Shown: piece after piece, positions 1 through 9,775 of the stretch
How positions within the stretch are numbered: position 1 is the stretch's first letter
Layout of the letters: every line of letters begins with the position of its first letter
Source of the DNA: Ferruginibacter sp.
GTDB taxonomy: Bacteria > Bacteroidota > Bacteroidia > Chitinophagales > Chitinophagaceae
Assembly: GCA_025352625.1 (NCBI GenBank)
Contig: JANXSR010000403.1
Coordinates: forward strand, 1 to 35,379
Length of the DNA stretch: 35,379 nt
Reading direction: 5' to 3'
The notes under the pieces: generated by a model
What the model was told of the DNA's origin: nothing
Databases searched by the model: none
What the model saw: only the letters and a program-made list of their open reading frames with translations
Translations under genes and position numbers: made by a program

Positions 1-2
1 AC

Positions 3-1856
3 GTAACAACATACAATGTTTTGCGAAGTGAAAAAGAACCATTTTCTGCCCATCCGTACGGAGATGAGCATGGGCGTGGAAACTACCGCGAAGACCGAAG
101 AGATCTTTGGGAAAATAATACAGAATTGTTATTAAGATTTAATAAAGATAATATTGCCAAATCTGGTTTTTCTTTGAGTGCATTTGGTGGTGGTTCAATG
201 CGTAACATGAAATATACATCCAGTTATGTAAGCACAGATCAACTTATCGTGCCTAATGTATATTCTTTTACGAATTCTGTTAAACCAATTCGTGCATATT
301 CATATGGATCAAACCTGATTCAGATGAGTGCTTATTACTCATTAGATCTTACCTATAAAAAGTATTTTACTATTACTACTACAGGCCGCCTGGATAAAAC
401 TTCGGCATTACCTGTAGGAAAAAATGCTTATTTCTACCCATCTGTATCATTAAGTTCAGTTATCTCTGATTATATAACACTACCAAAGGCAATCACCTTT
501 CTTAAAGTAAGGGGAGCGTTCACCAATGTAAAAGACGGAGGAACAAGAGCCTTTGCTGGTGCTGCATTCCAGGATCTTGGATCTGGTAGTCCTGTAGGTT
601 ATGGAAATAATTTTTATACTCCTTATGATGGTCCAACTTATGGCTTACAGCAACCTGCTTATACTACTACTCCTGTTTATAATAATCAAACAGGTGCATA
701 TGCTCCAAATTATAGTATTAATCCCGGTGTACAGCCATCTTCAAGAAGTAATTATGAGGCAGGTATCGACATTCGTTTTTTAAGGAACCGCCTGGGTTTA
801 AGTGCTACTTATTTCCAATATAAAGACGGCCCCGTAATTTCTAATCAGTCAATATCAGAAGCAAGTGGGCTAAGTTATTTTGTAACCACAGGGTTAACTA
901 CAAAAAGAACAGGTGCTGAAATATCTTTAACAGGTACTCCTATTCAGAAAAAAGATTTTCGTTGGGATGTAATGATTAACTGGGCAACCTATAAAGAAGT
1001 GTTTGATAAATTTGCAGGAGGTGCAACTGAACTTGGTAATGGTACAGGCTATCCCTATAAAATTGGAGACAGGGTAGATCAATTATTTGGATCTTTTGAG
1101 GCAATGACACCAGATGGAAAAGTAATTCATGATGAAAGCGGTTTCCCCATTTATCTTCCCAAGGCACAATACTTAGGTCATGCTGATCCGGATTGGAGCT
1201 GGGGTATTCATAATAAGTTTACTTACAAATCTTTCAGCTTTGCCTTTCAGTTTGATGGTATGGTGGGTGGAAAAATTCAAGACCGCGTACTTCGTAAGTT
1301 AACAGAAGGTGGTCGTGGAGAAAATACAAATACGGGTAAAATAGGCGAAGCCCGTTTATATGAGTCTAACCATTGGGGTGATGCAGATTATGCCGGTGCT
1401 GTTAATCCAGGAGGCCTTCCAATACTCGGTAGTGATGGTGTGCAGGTAGTTGGAGGAAGTGATCTCATCAATTATGATCCGGTAACAGGGGTAATTACAA
1501 ATGGCAAAGCACTTTCATATGCGCAAAACAAAACAGCAACTTTTTGGATACAGGATTACGTTAGTAGTTTTTACAACGACCCACAACATACAATGGTTAA
1601 TAAAACCTACGCAAAACTCCGTGAATTGGTAATCAGTTATTCATTACCAAGTAAATTATTTGGCAAAACCGGCATTAGTAAAGTTGATATTTCTTTGGTG
1701 GGCAGAAACCTGTTATACTTTTTCCCGCAGGCATTTAAAGACATGGATGTTGATCAATACCCAGGCCGTGATCAGTTTAACAGCATCAGCAGGGAATACA
1801 ACCTCCAAACGCCAACAACAAGAAGCTATGGAGTTAATATTAATGTGGTTTTCTAA
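3..1856 (+). CDS. SusC/RagA-type TonB-dependent transporter, 5'-truncated by window edge
   Basis: This is the C-terminal ~617 residues of an outer-membrane beta-barrel of the SusC/RagA class; the frame is open from base 3 and the N-terminus (signal peptide, carboxypeptidase-like domain, plug) lies outside the window. Visible SusC traits are alternating amphipathic strands, a late segment ending in GRNLLYFFP followed by DPYxPGRDQFN-like residues, and a terminal strand ending in Phe (NINVVF), typical of BAM-assembled barrels. SusC proteins pull SusD-bound ligands through the outer membrane using TonB energy. The susD-like gene follows 30 nt after the stop, as in canonical pairs. The substrate cannot be read from this part; the downstream phosphonate genes suggest, by inference only, a phosphonate-bearing molecule. 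Confidence 0.93.
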   Translation, partial: VTTYNVLRSEKEPFSAHPYGDEHGRGNYREDRRDLWENNTELLLRFNKDNIAKSGFSLSAFGGGSMRNMKYTSSYVSTDQLIVPNVYSFTNSVKPIRAYSYGSNLIQMSAYYSLDLTYKKYFTITTTGRLDKTSALPVGKNAYFYPSVSLSSVISDYITLPKAITFLKVRGAFTNVKDGGTRAFAGAAFQDLGSGSPVGYGNNFYTPYDGPTYGLQQPAYTTTPVYNNQTGAYAPNYSINPGVQPSSRSNYEAGIDIRFLRNRLGLSATYFQYKDGPVISNQSISEASGLSYFVTTGLTTKRTGAEISLTGTPIQKKDFRWDVMINWATYKEVFDKFAGGATELGNGTGYPYKIGDRVDQLFGSFEAMTPDGKVIHDESGFPIYLPKAQYLGHADPDWSWGIHNKFTYKSFSFAFQFDGMVGGKIQDRVLRKLTEGGRGENTNTGKIGEARLYESNHWGDADYAGAVNPGGLPILGSDGVQVVGGSDLINYDPVTGVITNGKALSYAQNKTATFWIQDYVSSFYNDPQHTMVNKTYAKLRELVISYSLPSKLFGKTGISKVDISLVGRNLLYFFPQAFKDMDVDQYPGRDQFNSISREYNLQTPTTRSYGVNINVVF

Positions 1857-1886
1857 AACATAATACATCAATTAAAAAATATTTGT

Positions 1887-3464
1887 ATGAAATCGTTTAA
1901 AAATAAAATGGCACTTGCACTTATAGCTCTCGTAATATTTACGGGCTGTAACAAAAAGTTTGAGGACTTCTCAAAAAATAATAACCTCCCCGTTGCAGTA
2001 CCGCCGGGAGTTATACTGAGGGCGGTGTTGAATGACATTGTGGTATACCCAGGTGGGGGTGAAGATAAAGCAGGTCAATATATAGCCTCTAATTACACCT
2101 ACTATGGCGATAATAAATATTGGAATGGCAGTGCAGGCTTAAATTATGGCACTTTGAATAATGTGTTGGCAATGGAGGCTACAGCTAGTAAATTAGCAGG
2201 AAGTGATAATAATCCATATCATGCTTTGGGATTATTTTTAAGAGCTTTCTTCTTTGTAAATATGAGTGAAAAAGTGGGAGACATACCCATGACGGAAGCT
2301 TTACAGGGTATCAACAATATTGCTCCAAAATATGATACTCAAAAAGATGTATTTAAGCAATCACTTGTTTGGCTTGACTCTTCCAATATCATTTTAACCG
2401 GAATTTTAGCAAACGGATTTCTTGAATTTTCTGGTGACTTTTATTATAACCCAAGCGACAATGCCAGCAGTGCACGAGCTGCATTGGTGCAATGGCAAAA
2501 GGCGGTAAATAGTTACCGGTTAAGAGTGTTGATTGAATTAAGCAAAAAAACGGGAGAGGCAGATCTTAATGTGAAAGGGCAGTTTAATGATATCATCAGC
2601 AACCCAACAAAGTATCCCATCTTCACTGGCAATGGCGATAATCTGCAATATGTGTACAACGATAAGTTTAATAACTATCCTGATAATGCATTAAACTATG
2701 GTAATAATGCCGGTCGTTTAAATCTGGGCTCAACTTTTTTAAATACACTAAGTTCTTTAAATGATTTGCGTGCAATGGTAGTGGCAGAACCTGCCCGGGC
2801 TTTAGGATTTACAGATACCGATTTTAAATCTTACGTGGGTGCACCATTAGGCTCCGATCTGAGTTTTCTTGCAACAGAATCCGGTGCCGGCAGATTATCA
2901 CTTTATAATTACAATCATTACTATTCAGGCCTTACCGGGGAACCTACTTTTATAGTAAGCTATGCAGAAGTATGTTTTAGTGTTGCTGAAGCTATCAATA
3001 GAGGATGGACAACAGGCAATGCAGAAACATGGTACACAAATGGGGTAAAAGCAATGTTTGATTTTTATGGTATTAAAGATGGCAATAACGTTGTAACACT
3101 TCGTAAGGCGGATGGAACAGGTAATCTTACTTATACAATTCCTTTTAGTTTTACTACTTACTTTAACCAGTTGCCTGTAAAATACAAAGGTAATAATGCG
3201 GATGGTTTAACACAGATACTGACCCAGAAATACCTGGCATATGCACGTAATTCTGGCTTACAAGGCTATTACCAATGGCGCAGAACAGGCGTACCAGTAT
3301 TTAGCACTGGCGCAGGTACAGGAAATGGTGGTAAAATTCCAAGAAGGTTCCAGTACCCTAATAATGAATTATCAGTAAATGGAGCCAATGTAAGTGCGGC
3401 TATAACTAGTCAGTTTGGTGGAGCCGGAGATGACATCAACCAGGATATATGGTTAGTTAAGTAA
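1887..3464 (+). CDS. SusD/RagB-like surface lipoprotein (SusD-like_2 type)
   Basis: A 525-residue lipoprotein. The N-terminus is a lipoprotein signal with lipobox FTGC and acylated Cys21. The body is helix-rich and matches the SusD-like_2 style: YGTLNN and LGLFLRAFFFVNMSEKVGDIPMTEA near residues 90-140, the AEVCFSVAEAINRGW helix near 360-375, and the YYQWRRTGVP...KIPRRFQYPNNE segment near the C-terminus. SusD partners cap the SusC barrel at the cell surface and capture ligand. It is co-directional with the SusC gene, 30 nt downstream, and followed by a strong terminator, so the pair seems to form its own transcription unit. Members of this subfamily are often found with non-glycan or unknown substrates, so a glycan should not be assumed. 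Confidence 0.93.
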   Translation: MKSFKNKMALALIALVIFTGCNKKFEDFSKNNNLPVAVPPGVILRAVLNDIVVYPGGGEDKAGQYIASNYTYYGDNKYWNGSAGLNYGTLNNVLAMEATASKLAGSDNNPYHALGLFLRAFFFVNMSEKVGDIPMTEALQGINNIAPKYDTQKDVFKQSLVWLDSSNIILTGILANGFLEFSGDFYYNPSDNASSARAALVQWQKAVNSYRLRVLIELSKKTGEADLNVKGQFNDIISNPTKYPIFTGNGDNLQYVYNDKFNNYPDNALNYGNNAGRLNLGSTFLNTLSSLNDLRAMVVAEPARALGFTDTDFKSYVGAPLGSDLSFLATESGAGRLSLYNYNHYYSGLTGEPTFIVSYAEVCFSVAEAINRGWTTGNAETWYTNGVKAMFDFYGIKDGNNVVTLRKADGTGNLTYTIPFSFTTYFNQLPVKYKGNNADGLTQILTQKYLAYARNSGLQGYYQWRRTGVPVFSTGAGTGNGGKIPRRFQYPNNELSVNGANVSAAITSQFGGAGDDINQDIWLVK

Positions 3465-3515
3465 AGTATATTATTTCCTTAGAAGGTATTTAACCTTCCG
3501 TAAAATTCTTGAATA

Positions 3516-3554
3516 ACTAAAGCGAAACTCATAGTGGTTTCGCTTTAGTCTTTG
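3516..3554 (+). terminator. Intrinsic terminator after the susCD pair
   Basis: A perfect 13-bp stem (ACTAAAGCGAAAC, 3516-3528, with GTTTCGCTTTAGT, 3537-3549) has an 8-nt loop and is followed by CTTTGTTTT. A smaller 6-bp hairpin (GAAGGT/ACCTTC, 3482-3498) precedes it. It should end susCD transcription or strongly reduce it before the downstream genes. Confidence 0.85.
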
Positions 3555-3583
3555 TTTTAATTATTTATATCAAAATCAATCCC

Positions 3584-6388
3584 TTGCAATTCATCATCAG
3601 ACAAACAGTAACATGTAGTTTAGCAGCCATATTATTAACAACTGCTTTGCAGGCCCAACTAAAAAAAGTGAATGTACTTTCTGTACCGGGTAGTAGCCAA
3701 TATTGTAAAATAGATGCCGCAGGTATTTCTGTGTTGCCTAGTGGGCGGTATCTTACACCAGCCGGAAGTTTAATCCCAATTACCAACGATCCATTTGGTA
3801 TGGCTGTTTCTCCAGATGGTAAAAAGGCTGTAACACTGCACAACGGCGTATTTACAATTATCGACCTGGTAACTTTACATGATACAAGAGTTCCGGGATA
3901 TGAAAACAAAATAAATTCACCGCTTACGCATGAGCCATTAAACAGCAGCTCCTTCGCAAACGATTCAGCCAAAAATAATATCATTCCAACAGCTTTACCG
4001 CAAGGCTCTTTTCTAGGTGTAGCGTTTGCAGCCGATTCAAAAACAGTTTATTTAAGTGGAGGTGACAATGGAGCAGTGATTGTATATGATATTGAAAAAT
4101 TGCAACGCATTGATTCTATTTCTTTGAATGGGAAAGTGAATGGAATAGGTTTCGACGATAGCTTTACTTCTGACTTATTGTTAAATGAAACCAACAACGA
4201 ATTACTGATATTAGACAGAGGAAATTTTCGTCTGGTACGATACGATATTGCCAATAAAAAAATTACAGCTTCTATTCCTGCAGGTCGTCAGCCATTTGGC
4301 CTTGCATTAAGTGAAGATAAAAAAACAGCCTTTGTTGCAAATGTAGGTGTGTACTCATATCCAATAGTGGAGGGCATGACCAAAGAAAATTATAACTCAA
4401 TGATGATTTCTCATCATCCATACGGGGATAATACCAAAGAATCTATTGAAGGAACAGAAGTAGAAGGAAAAAAAATACCGGGTGTTGGTAGTCCTCATTC
4501 GCCCGAAGCTATGAGCGTTTTTACCATTGACCTTACAACGAATAAAGTAATCGATAAATTTAAAACAGGTTTTCAGGTGGGGGAAATGATTGAAGAAGCA
4601 GAAGTAGTGGGTGGCGCAAGCCCTAACTCAATTGCCGTGGGCAAACAATTTGTTTATGTAACCAATGCAACCAATGATAATATTTCAATCATCGATTATA
4701 AAAGGCATAAAATACTAGGTCATATTCAAATAACCGCAGATAAACGCATTGATAAATTTAGGGGCCTTTTGCCTTTTGGTATTACGTTAAGTAAAGATGA
4801 AAAAACCTTGTATGTGGCTTTGCTTGGGTTTAATGCAGTTGCTGTAATTGATGTAGCAACAAAAACAACCAAGGGATTAATACCAACCGGTTGGGGGCCA
4901 ACAAGAGTTCAATTATCAAAAAATGAAAAGGAATTATACATTATCACCTGTCGTGGTTTGGGGGCAGGGCCTAATGGAGGAGATGGTTTTGTTGCACCGC
5001 CCCAGGGCACTTATATTGGCGATATTCAACTGGGCAGTTTTCAAAAAGTAAAAATGCCTTCTGCAAATGAACTGGCTGCGTACACAAAGCAAAGTATCAG
5101 CAATACTTTTGTAAGTAACCTGGTAACCGATGATGCTAAAAATCCTTTGCCTTCATTGCCCGGCTCACATCAAACCCCCATTAAATACATTGTATACATC
5201 ACCAAAGAAAACAGGAGTTACGATGAGGTTTTCGGCCAGTTAAAAAATGCCAAAGGCGATACCACCCTGGCAAGATTCGGAGTTGATTGTGATTTTACTT
5301 TGCCCGATTCTTTAAAAGTAAAATATGCTCATTTAAAAGTTACTCCTAATCACCACAAAGCAGCCAAACAATTTTCCTTCAGCGATAATTTTTATTGTGA
5401 CAGTGATGCCTCCATTCATGGGCATCACTGGATGATGGGCGTGATACCCAACGAATGGGTGGAAGCCAATTCGAGCGTTGATAAAACAGCCAACTTCTTT
5501 TCAAAAGCGCCCGGACGCCGCTTTCCCGGTTCTACCGGCAGTATGGATCCGGAAGATTATGGCGAGATAGGCGGTATGTGGGAAGCGATGGAAAGAAAGA
5601 AAGTAAACTTCTACAACTTCGGCGAGGCTAACGAAACAGCGCACGTGAGGGAAGAATGGATGGATACTGCAACTGGTGCAGCACATGGTGTAATGGTGCC
5701 AATGCAAAAGGCTTTATTCACCCGCACAAGTCACAACTATGCAGGTTTCAATATGAACATCCCTGATCAGTTCCGCATGAACCAGTTTGAGGATGAGTTT
5801 ACAAAAAGGTGGATCAAAGGAAAAAAGCCATTGCCTTCTTTAATTACCATGCAGGTTCCCAACGACCACACTGCAGGACCAAGACCTGAAGACGGATACT
5901 ATTTTCCTCAGTCTTTTGTAGCTGATAATGATTTGGCTGTTGGCAGAATTTTACATTTTTTATCCCGTACCAAATACTGGAAAAATATGCTGGTCATTAT
6001 TACAGAAGATGATCCGCAGGGTGGTGTTGACCACATTGATGCACACCGCAGTATTTTAATGATGGCGGGACCTTATGTAAAGAAGGGGTATGTAAGCCAT
6101 ACGCACGCAAATTTTGGGTCTATCTTAAAAACCATTTACAACATCCTGGGTGTAAAATATGTAAATCAATATGATGTAACGGCTTCTTTATTACAAGATT
6201 TTTTTACTGATAAGCCAGACTATACACCCTACACTTTAGAGCAACATGATCCAAGAGTTTTTGATTTGGAGAAAGCAATGAAGAAATACAACCGCAGTGT
6301 TGACTGGCGCAAAGTAATGCAGGGGCCTGATATGGATGATGAAGATGACATGCGTAAAAATCATTACAAACAAACAAAGGGTAAATAA
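3584..6388 (+). CDS. Secreted YncE-like beta-propeller / phosphoesterase fusion
   Basis: A ~934-residue two-domain protein. Residues ~40-480 are YVTN/YncE-type propeller repeats (SPDGKKAV, FVYVTNATNDNISIIDY, SKDEKTLYVALLGFNAVAVIDVATK). Residues ~530-900 are an acid phosphatase/phospholipase C-type phosphoesterase of the alkaline phosphatase superfamily. The latter shows KENRSYDEVFG near 540-550 (the ENHSFD-like metal/nucleophile motif), a His-rich DSDASIHGHHWMMG stretch, and ITEDDPQGGVDHIDAHR near 805-822. The N-terminus is a Sec signal ending LQAQ, so it acts in the periplasm or at the surface. No ATG fits this signal peptide; TTG at 3584 is used, with ATT codons at 3560/3563 as alternatives. 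The predicted role is release of phosphate or phosphonate from an ester; the substrate is unknown. The next gene starts 10 nt after the stop. Confidence 0.85.
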   Translation: MQFIIRQTVTCSLAAILLTTALQAQLKKVNVLSVPGSSQYCKIDAAGISVLPSGRYLTPAGSLIPITNDPFGMAVSPDGKKAVTLHNGVFTIIDLVTLHDTRVPGYENKINSPLTHEPLNSSSFANDSAKNNIIPTALPQGSFLGVAFAADSKTVYLSGGDNGAVIVYDIEKLQRIDSISLNGKVNGIGFDDSFTSDLLLNETNNELLILDRGNFRLVRYDIANKKITASIPAGRQPFGLALSEDKKTAFVANVGVYSYPIVEGMTKENYNSMMISHHPYGDNTKESIEGTEVEGKKIPGVGSPHSPEAMSVFTIDLTTNKVIDKFKTGFQVGEMIEEAEVVGGASPNSIAVGKQFVYVTNATNDNISIIDYKRHKILGHIQITADKRIDKFRGLLPFGITLSKDEKTLYVALLGFNAVAVIDVATKTTKGLIPTGWGPTRVQLSKNEKELYIITCRGLGAGPNGGDGFVAPPQGTYIGDIQLGSFQKVKMPSANELAAYTKQSISNTFVSNLVTDDAKNPLPSLPGSHQTPIKYIVYITKENRSYDEVFGQLKNAKGDTTLARFGVDCDFTLPDSLKVKYAHLKVTPNHHKAAKQFSFSDNFYCDSDASIHGHHWMMGVIPNEWVEANSSVDKTANFFSKAPGRRFPGSTGSMDPEDYGEIGGMWEAMERKKVNFYNFGEANETAHVREEWMDTATGAAHGVMVPMQKALFTRTSHNYAGFNMNIPDQFRMNQFEDEFTKRWIKGKKPLPSLITMQVPNDHTAGPRPEDGYYFPQSFVADNDLAVGRILHFLSRTKYWKNMLVIITEDDPQGGVDHIDAHRSILMMAGPYVKKGYVSHTHANFGSILKTIYNILGVKYVNQYDVTASLLQDFFTDKPDYTPYTLEQHDPRVFDLEKAMKKYNRSVDWRKVMQGPDMDDEDDMRKNHYKQTKGK

Positions 6389-6398
6389 CATCAATACT

Positions 6399-8582
6399 AT
6401 GAATGTTTGGGGCAATAAATTTTTGGGAGTTTTTCTGTTGATCTTTTGTATAGATGTAAACTGTAAAGCTCAGATCGAAGATACATCCACTGTTACTAGC
6501 CTGAAAGACGTAAAAGTTGTTGGCTACAAAACCATCAATGGTATCGGCCATTTTAATGAAGTGCATGGCCCAATAATTTACGCCGGCAAAAAAACAGAAG
6601 TAATTGAAGTGGATAGTTTAGATGCCAACAAAGCCATTAACAATACCCGCCAGATTTTAGGACGAATACCAGGTTTATACATTGTAGAAAGTGAAACAGG
6701 CGGCTTTGTTGCCAATGGAATCGGCGTACGCGGATTGAACCCCGTGCAGTCACTGGAAATGAACGTACGGCAAAATGGCTATAATGTAGCTGCCGATGTA
6801 TACGGCTATAATGAAACCTATTATCTGCCACCAATGGAAGCGGTATCAAGAGTCGAAATCATTAAAGGCGCTTCCGCAATACAATTTGGGTCTCAATTGG
6901 GCGGCATGGTAAATTATGTATTGAAAGAAGGCAGCACCAATAAAGCGTTTAATTATAGTACCATGCAAACGGCCGGCAGCGATGGTTTATTTAATACTTA
7001 CCATTCGGCAGGTGGCACTATCAACAAGTGGAGTTATTTTACTTTTCTCAATTACCGTACTATGGGCGGTTGGCGGCCTAACTCTGAGCAAAAGCAATTG
7101 ACGGCTTATGGAAAAATTAATTACCAGGCCAGTGAAAAAATAACCTTTGGCCTTGAGTATTCCTTACTGCGCAATAGAATTAAAATGCCTGGCGGTTTAA
7201 CGGATGATCAGTTTGAAGCAGATAGCAAAACGTCCGTACGTTCCCGCAACTGGTTACAAAGCCCCTGGAATGTGTTGACTGCTTCAATGGATTATCAAAT
7301 CCGGCCTACTACTTCTTTACAAATTCAATCAACCTATTTAGCCGGCGAAAGAAGCCTTGTATGGTTTAATAAATTACCGGGCGAAGCGGATATGATTGAT
7401 CCCGCCACCGGCAACTCCAGCGACAGGGAAATAGACCGGGAAATCATGAAGAGTTCAGCAACGGAAATACGATTGCTGCACAACTTTATTGTTGGTAAAA
7501 TGGAAAGTACGCTGGCAACAGGTATCCGTTTTGCCGCGGCTTCTTTTCACAGAAATGAAGAAGCGCCTGGAACAAACAAAAGCAATTTCGATTTATCCAC
7601 CACCGGGGAGTTTGAAGAAAATTTTCATTTTACAACGACCAATATTGCCGCATTTGTAGAAAACTGCCTCAAGGTGAATAACAAGTTTTCCATTACACCG
7701 GGTATCCGTTTTGAATCGCTGGGTTCTGAAGCAGAATCAGAAATTGAAGTAAACGGAGTTGAGAAAGAAACAGAATCGGAAAAGGAAAGAAGCTTTTTAT
7801 TACTGGCACTTGGCCTGCAATACAGGGCTGGAAAAAACAGCAATCTGTACGGCAATATTTCACAGGCTTACAGCCCCGTAGACTATGCGCAGCTTGTACC
7901 GCTGGGTTCTGTTTCAAAAGTTGACCCCAATATGAAAGACCCTACAGGCTGGAATGCTGATTTGGGTGTAAGAGGAAATGTTGGGAGTTATTTTAATTAT
8001 GATGTCAGCTTGTTTTACCTGAGTTACAGCAACCGCATAGGGTTGGTGAACATGAAAGATGAAACAGGAGCCGATTACATCTTACGAACCAATACAGATA
8101 AAAGCATTCACAAAGGCATTGAAAGTTATCTTGAATTAAATATTACCCGGGCATTAGCTATCAATAAAACAGCAGGTGAGCTGAGAGTTTATAATTCATT
8201 TGCCTATACAAGGGCACGGTATACCAAGGGTATTTTCAAAGGCAACCAGGTAGAGTATGCGCCCGAAGTAATCAATCGCATTGGCATCAACTACGCAAAA
8301 AAAGCATTCTCGACTTCTTTCCAATTTTCAAATCAGTCAAAAGCATTTGGAGATGCTGCCAATACAGAAAGAAGCAGCAACCCCATCATTGGCCATATAC
8401 CAGGGTACAGTATTATGGATTGGTCAGCAACTGTAAGCATTAAAAAATTCAAGTTCAAAGGAGGGGTTAACAACCTGTCTGATAAAAGATATTTCACCCA
8501 GCGCACGGATGAGTATCCCGGGCCGGGTATAATACCCTCTATCGGCAGAAGTTTTTATTTTGGTATTGGTTACAATTTATAA
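6399..8582 (+). CDS. FecA-like TonB-dependent outer-membrane receptor
   Basis: A 727-residue receptor. ATG 6399 is chosen because it yields a clean signal peptide ending CKAQ, whereas the open frame further upstream overlaps the preceding gene. The plug domain (residues ~60-190) has LGRIPGLYIVE, IGVRGLNP, EMNVRQNGYNVAADVYGYNETYYLPP and VSRVEIIKGASAIQFGSQLGGMVNYVLK, the pattern of the FecA/ferric-citrate receptor family. The barrel ends in a GVNNLSDKRYFTQRT...PSIGRSFYFGIGYNL signature with a terminal hydrophobic strand. It has no carboxypeptidase-like SusC domain and no SusD partner. Iron-chelate uptake is the family norm; its place between two phosphoesterase genes (10 and 21 nt gaps) suggests it belongs to this operon and may carry a phosphorus-containing or chelate ligand (inference). 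Confidence 0.92.
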   Translation: MNVWGNKFLGVFLLIFCIDVNCKAQIEDTSTVTSLKDVKVVGYKTINGIGHFNEVHGPIIYAGKKTEVIEVDSLDANKAINNTRQILGRIPGLYIVESETGGFVANGIGVRGLNPVQSLEMNVRQNGYNVAADVYGYNETYYLPPMEAVSRVEIIKGASAIQFGSQLGGMVNYVLKEGSTNKAFNYSTMQTAGSDGLFNTYHSAGGTINKWSYFTFLNYRTMGGWRPNSEQKQLTAYGKINYQASEKITFGLEYSLLRNRIKMPGGLTDDQFEADSKTSVRSRNWLQSPWNVLTASMDYQIRPTTSLQIQSTYLAGERSLVWFNKLPGEADMIDPATGNSSDREIDREIMKSSATEIRLLHNFIVGKMESTLATGIRFAAASFHRNEEAPGTNKSNFDLSTTGEFEENFHFTTTNIAAFVENCLKVNNKFSITPGIRFESLGSEAESEIEVNGVEKETESEKERSFLLLALGLQYRAGKNSNLYGNISQAYSPVDYAQLVPLGSVSKVDPNMKDPTGWNADLGVRGNVGSYFNYDVSLFYLSYSNRIGLVNMKDETGADYILRTNTDKSIHKGIESYLELNITRALAINKTAGELRVYNSFAYTRARYTKGIFKGNQVEYAPEVINRIGINYAKKAFSTSFQFSNQSKAFGDAANTERSSNPIIGHIPGYSIMDWSATVSIKKFKFKGGVNNLSDKRYFTQRTDEYPGPGIIPSIGRSFYFGIGYNL

Positions 8583-8603
8583 CACTGGCAACATAAGATA
8601 ATT

Positions 8604-9680
8604 ATGAACAAAACTTTTTTATTACTCAGTCTGATAGTGTTAACCAGCATGGTATTCGCCCAGAACCGCACGGAAAATGTTGTAATCGTTACATTGGATG
8701 GAATGCGCTGGCAGGAGGTTTTTGGCGGAGCTGATTCAGCCCTTTTGCTAAATAAAAATTATACAAAAGACAGCAGCGGAACCAGTGGAAACTTCTGGAC
8801 CAATGACATCAGTGAAAGACGCAAAAAACTGTTTCCTTTTTTATGGAATACCATTGCAACAAAGGGACAGTTGTATGGCAACAGGTGGTTTGATAATAAA
8901 GTGAACAATGCCAATCCCTATTTTTTTTCTTACCCGGGATATAACGAAATCTTTACCGGTTATCCCGATACACTGGTTAACAGCAATGATAAAATATGGA
9001 ACCCGAATACCAATGTGCTGGAGTTTATAAACAATCAAAAAAATTATGCAGGCAAGGTTGGGGCCTTTACCACCTGGGATGTGTTTCCGTATATTTTAAA
9101 TACTCAAAGAAGTAAGCTGTATGTAAATGCCGATGTAGATACTTTGAAATTCAACAATCCTGCTTTAAGGTTGATCAACGATATGCAATTGCTTACTACC
9201 CGGCCTATTGGTGTGAGGCCTGATGTGTTTACCTATTTTGCCGCGAGAGAATATATGAAAGCCTATCAGCCAAAGGTATTGTACATCGCTTTTGATGAAA
9301 CGGACGATTTTGCACATGGCGGAGAATACGATCAATATTTAAAAAGTGCGCATGCAGAAGACGCAATGATAGCAGACTTGTGGACTTATATTCAATCGGC
9401 CCCGAAGTATAAAAATAAAACAACGCTCATAATTACCTGCGATCATGGAAGAGGTGATAAAGATAAAGACAACTGGAGAAGCCATGGAACAAAGATTGAA
9501 GATGCCGGGCAAATATGGATTGCCGCCATTGGCCCAGACACATCCCCCAAAGGAGAAATAAAAACGCCGGGCTTATTATATCAGAAGCAACTGGCAGCTA
9601 CATTTTCAGCGCTATTGAATTTGAACTTTACAGCAGATCATCCGGTAGCAGCACCAATTGAAAGTATTTATAAAAAATAG
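8604..9680 (+). CDS. Secreted alkaline phosphatase-superfamily (NPP-like) phosphoesterase
   Basis: A 358-residue protein with a Sec signal (cleavage near VFAQ, residue 20). It has the two-metal ligand set of the phosphodiesterase/nucleotide pyrophosphatase group: Asp32 (TLDGMRWQ), a candidate Ser109 nucleophile in FSYPGYNEIFTG, Asp234 and His238 (DETDDFAH), Asp280-His281 (CDHGRGD) and His294 (WRSHG). The same ligand pattern occurs in the phnA product downstream, so the two are superfamily relatives. It should act in the periplasm on phosphate or phosphonate esters; the exact substrate is unknown. It lies 21 nt after the TonB receptor and 95 nt before phnA, consistent with one operon. Confidence 0.85.
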   Translation: MNKTFLLLSLIVLTSMVFAQNRTENVVIVTLDGMRWQEVFGGADSALLLNKNYTKDSSGTSGNFWTNDISERRKKLFPFLWNTIATKGQLYGNRWFDNKVNNANPYFFSYPGYNEIFTGYPDTLVNSNDKIWNPNTNVLEFINNQKNYAGKVGAFTTWDVFPYILNTQRSKLYVNADVDTLKFNNPALRLINDMQLLTTRPIGVRPDVFTYFAAREYMKAYQPKVLYIAFDETDDFAHGGEYDQYLKSAHAEDAMIADLWTYIQSAPKYKNKTTLIITCDHGRGDKDKDNWRSHGTKIEDAGQIWIAAIGPDTSPKGEIKTPGLLYQKQLAATFSALLNLNFTADHPVAAPIESIYKK

Positions 9681-9775
9681 CTGTATAGCAATGAGTAAAT
9701 GATTAAAATTTAATAATAAACTGGCCTTGCTAATGGTAAGTTTTAAAAATATTTTATTTAACAAACAATATAACG

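Noticed and set aside
3565..3984. Long open frame antisense to the N-terminus of the propeller-phosphoesterase gene
   Set aside because: The + strand frame has a signal peptide and recognisable propeller motifs; the antisense frame has no family features or promoter.
8604..9680. Assignment as a sulfatase
   Set aside because: No CxPxR/SxPxR formylglycine motif; the ligand layout is that of phosphodiesterase/NPP-like enzymes.
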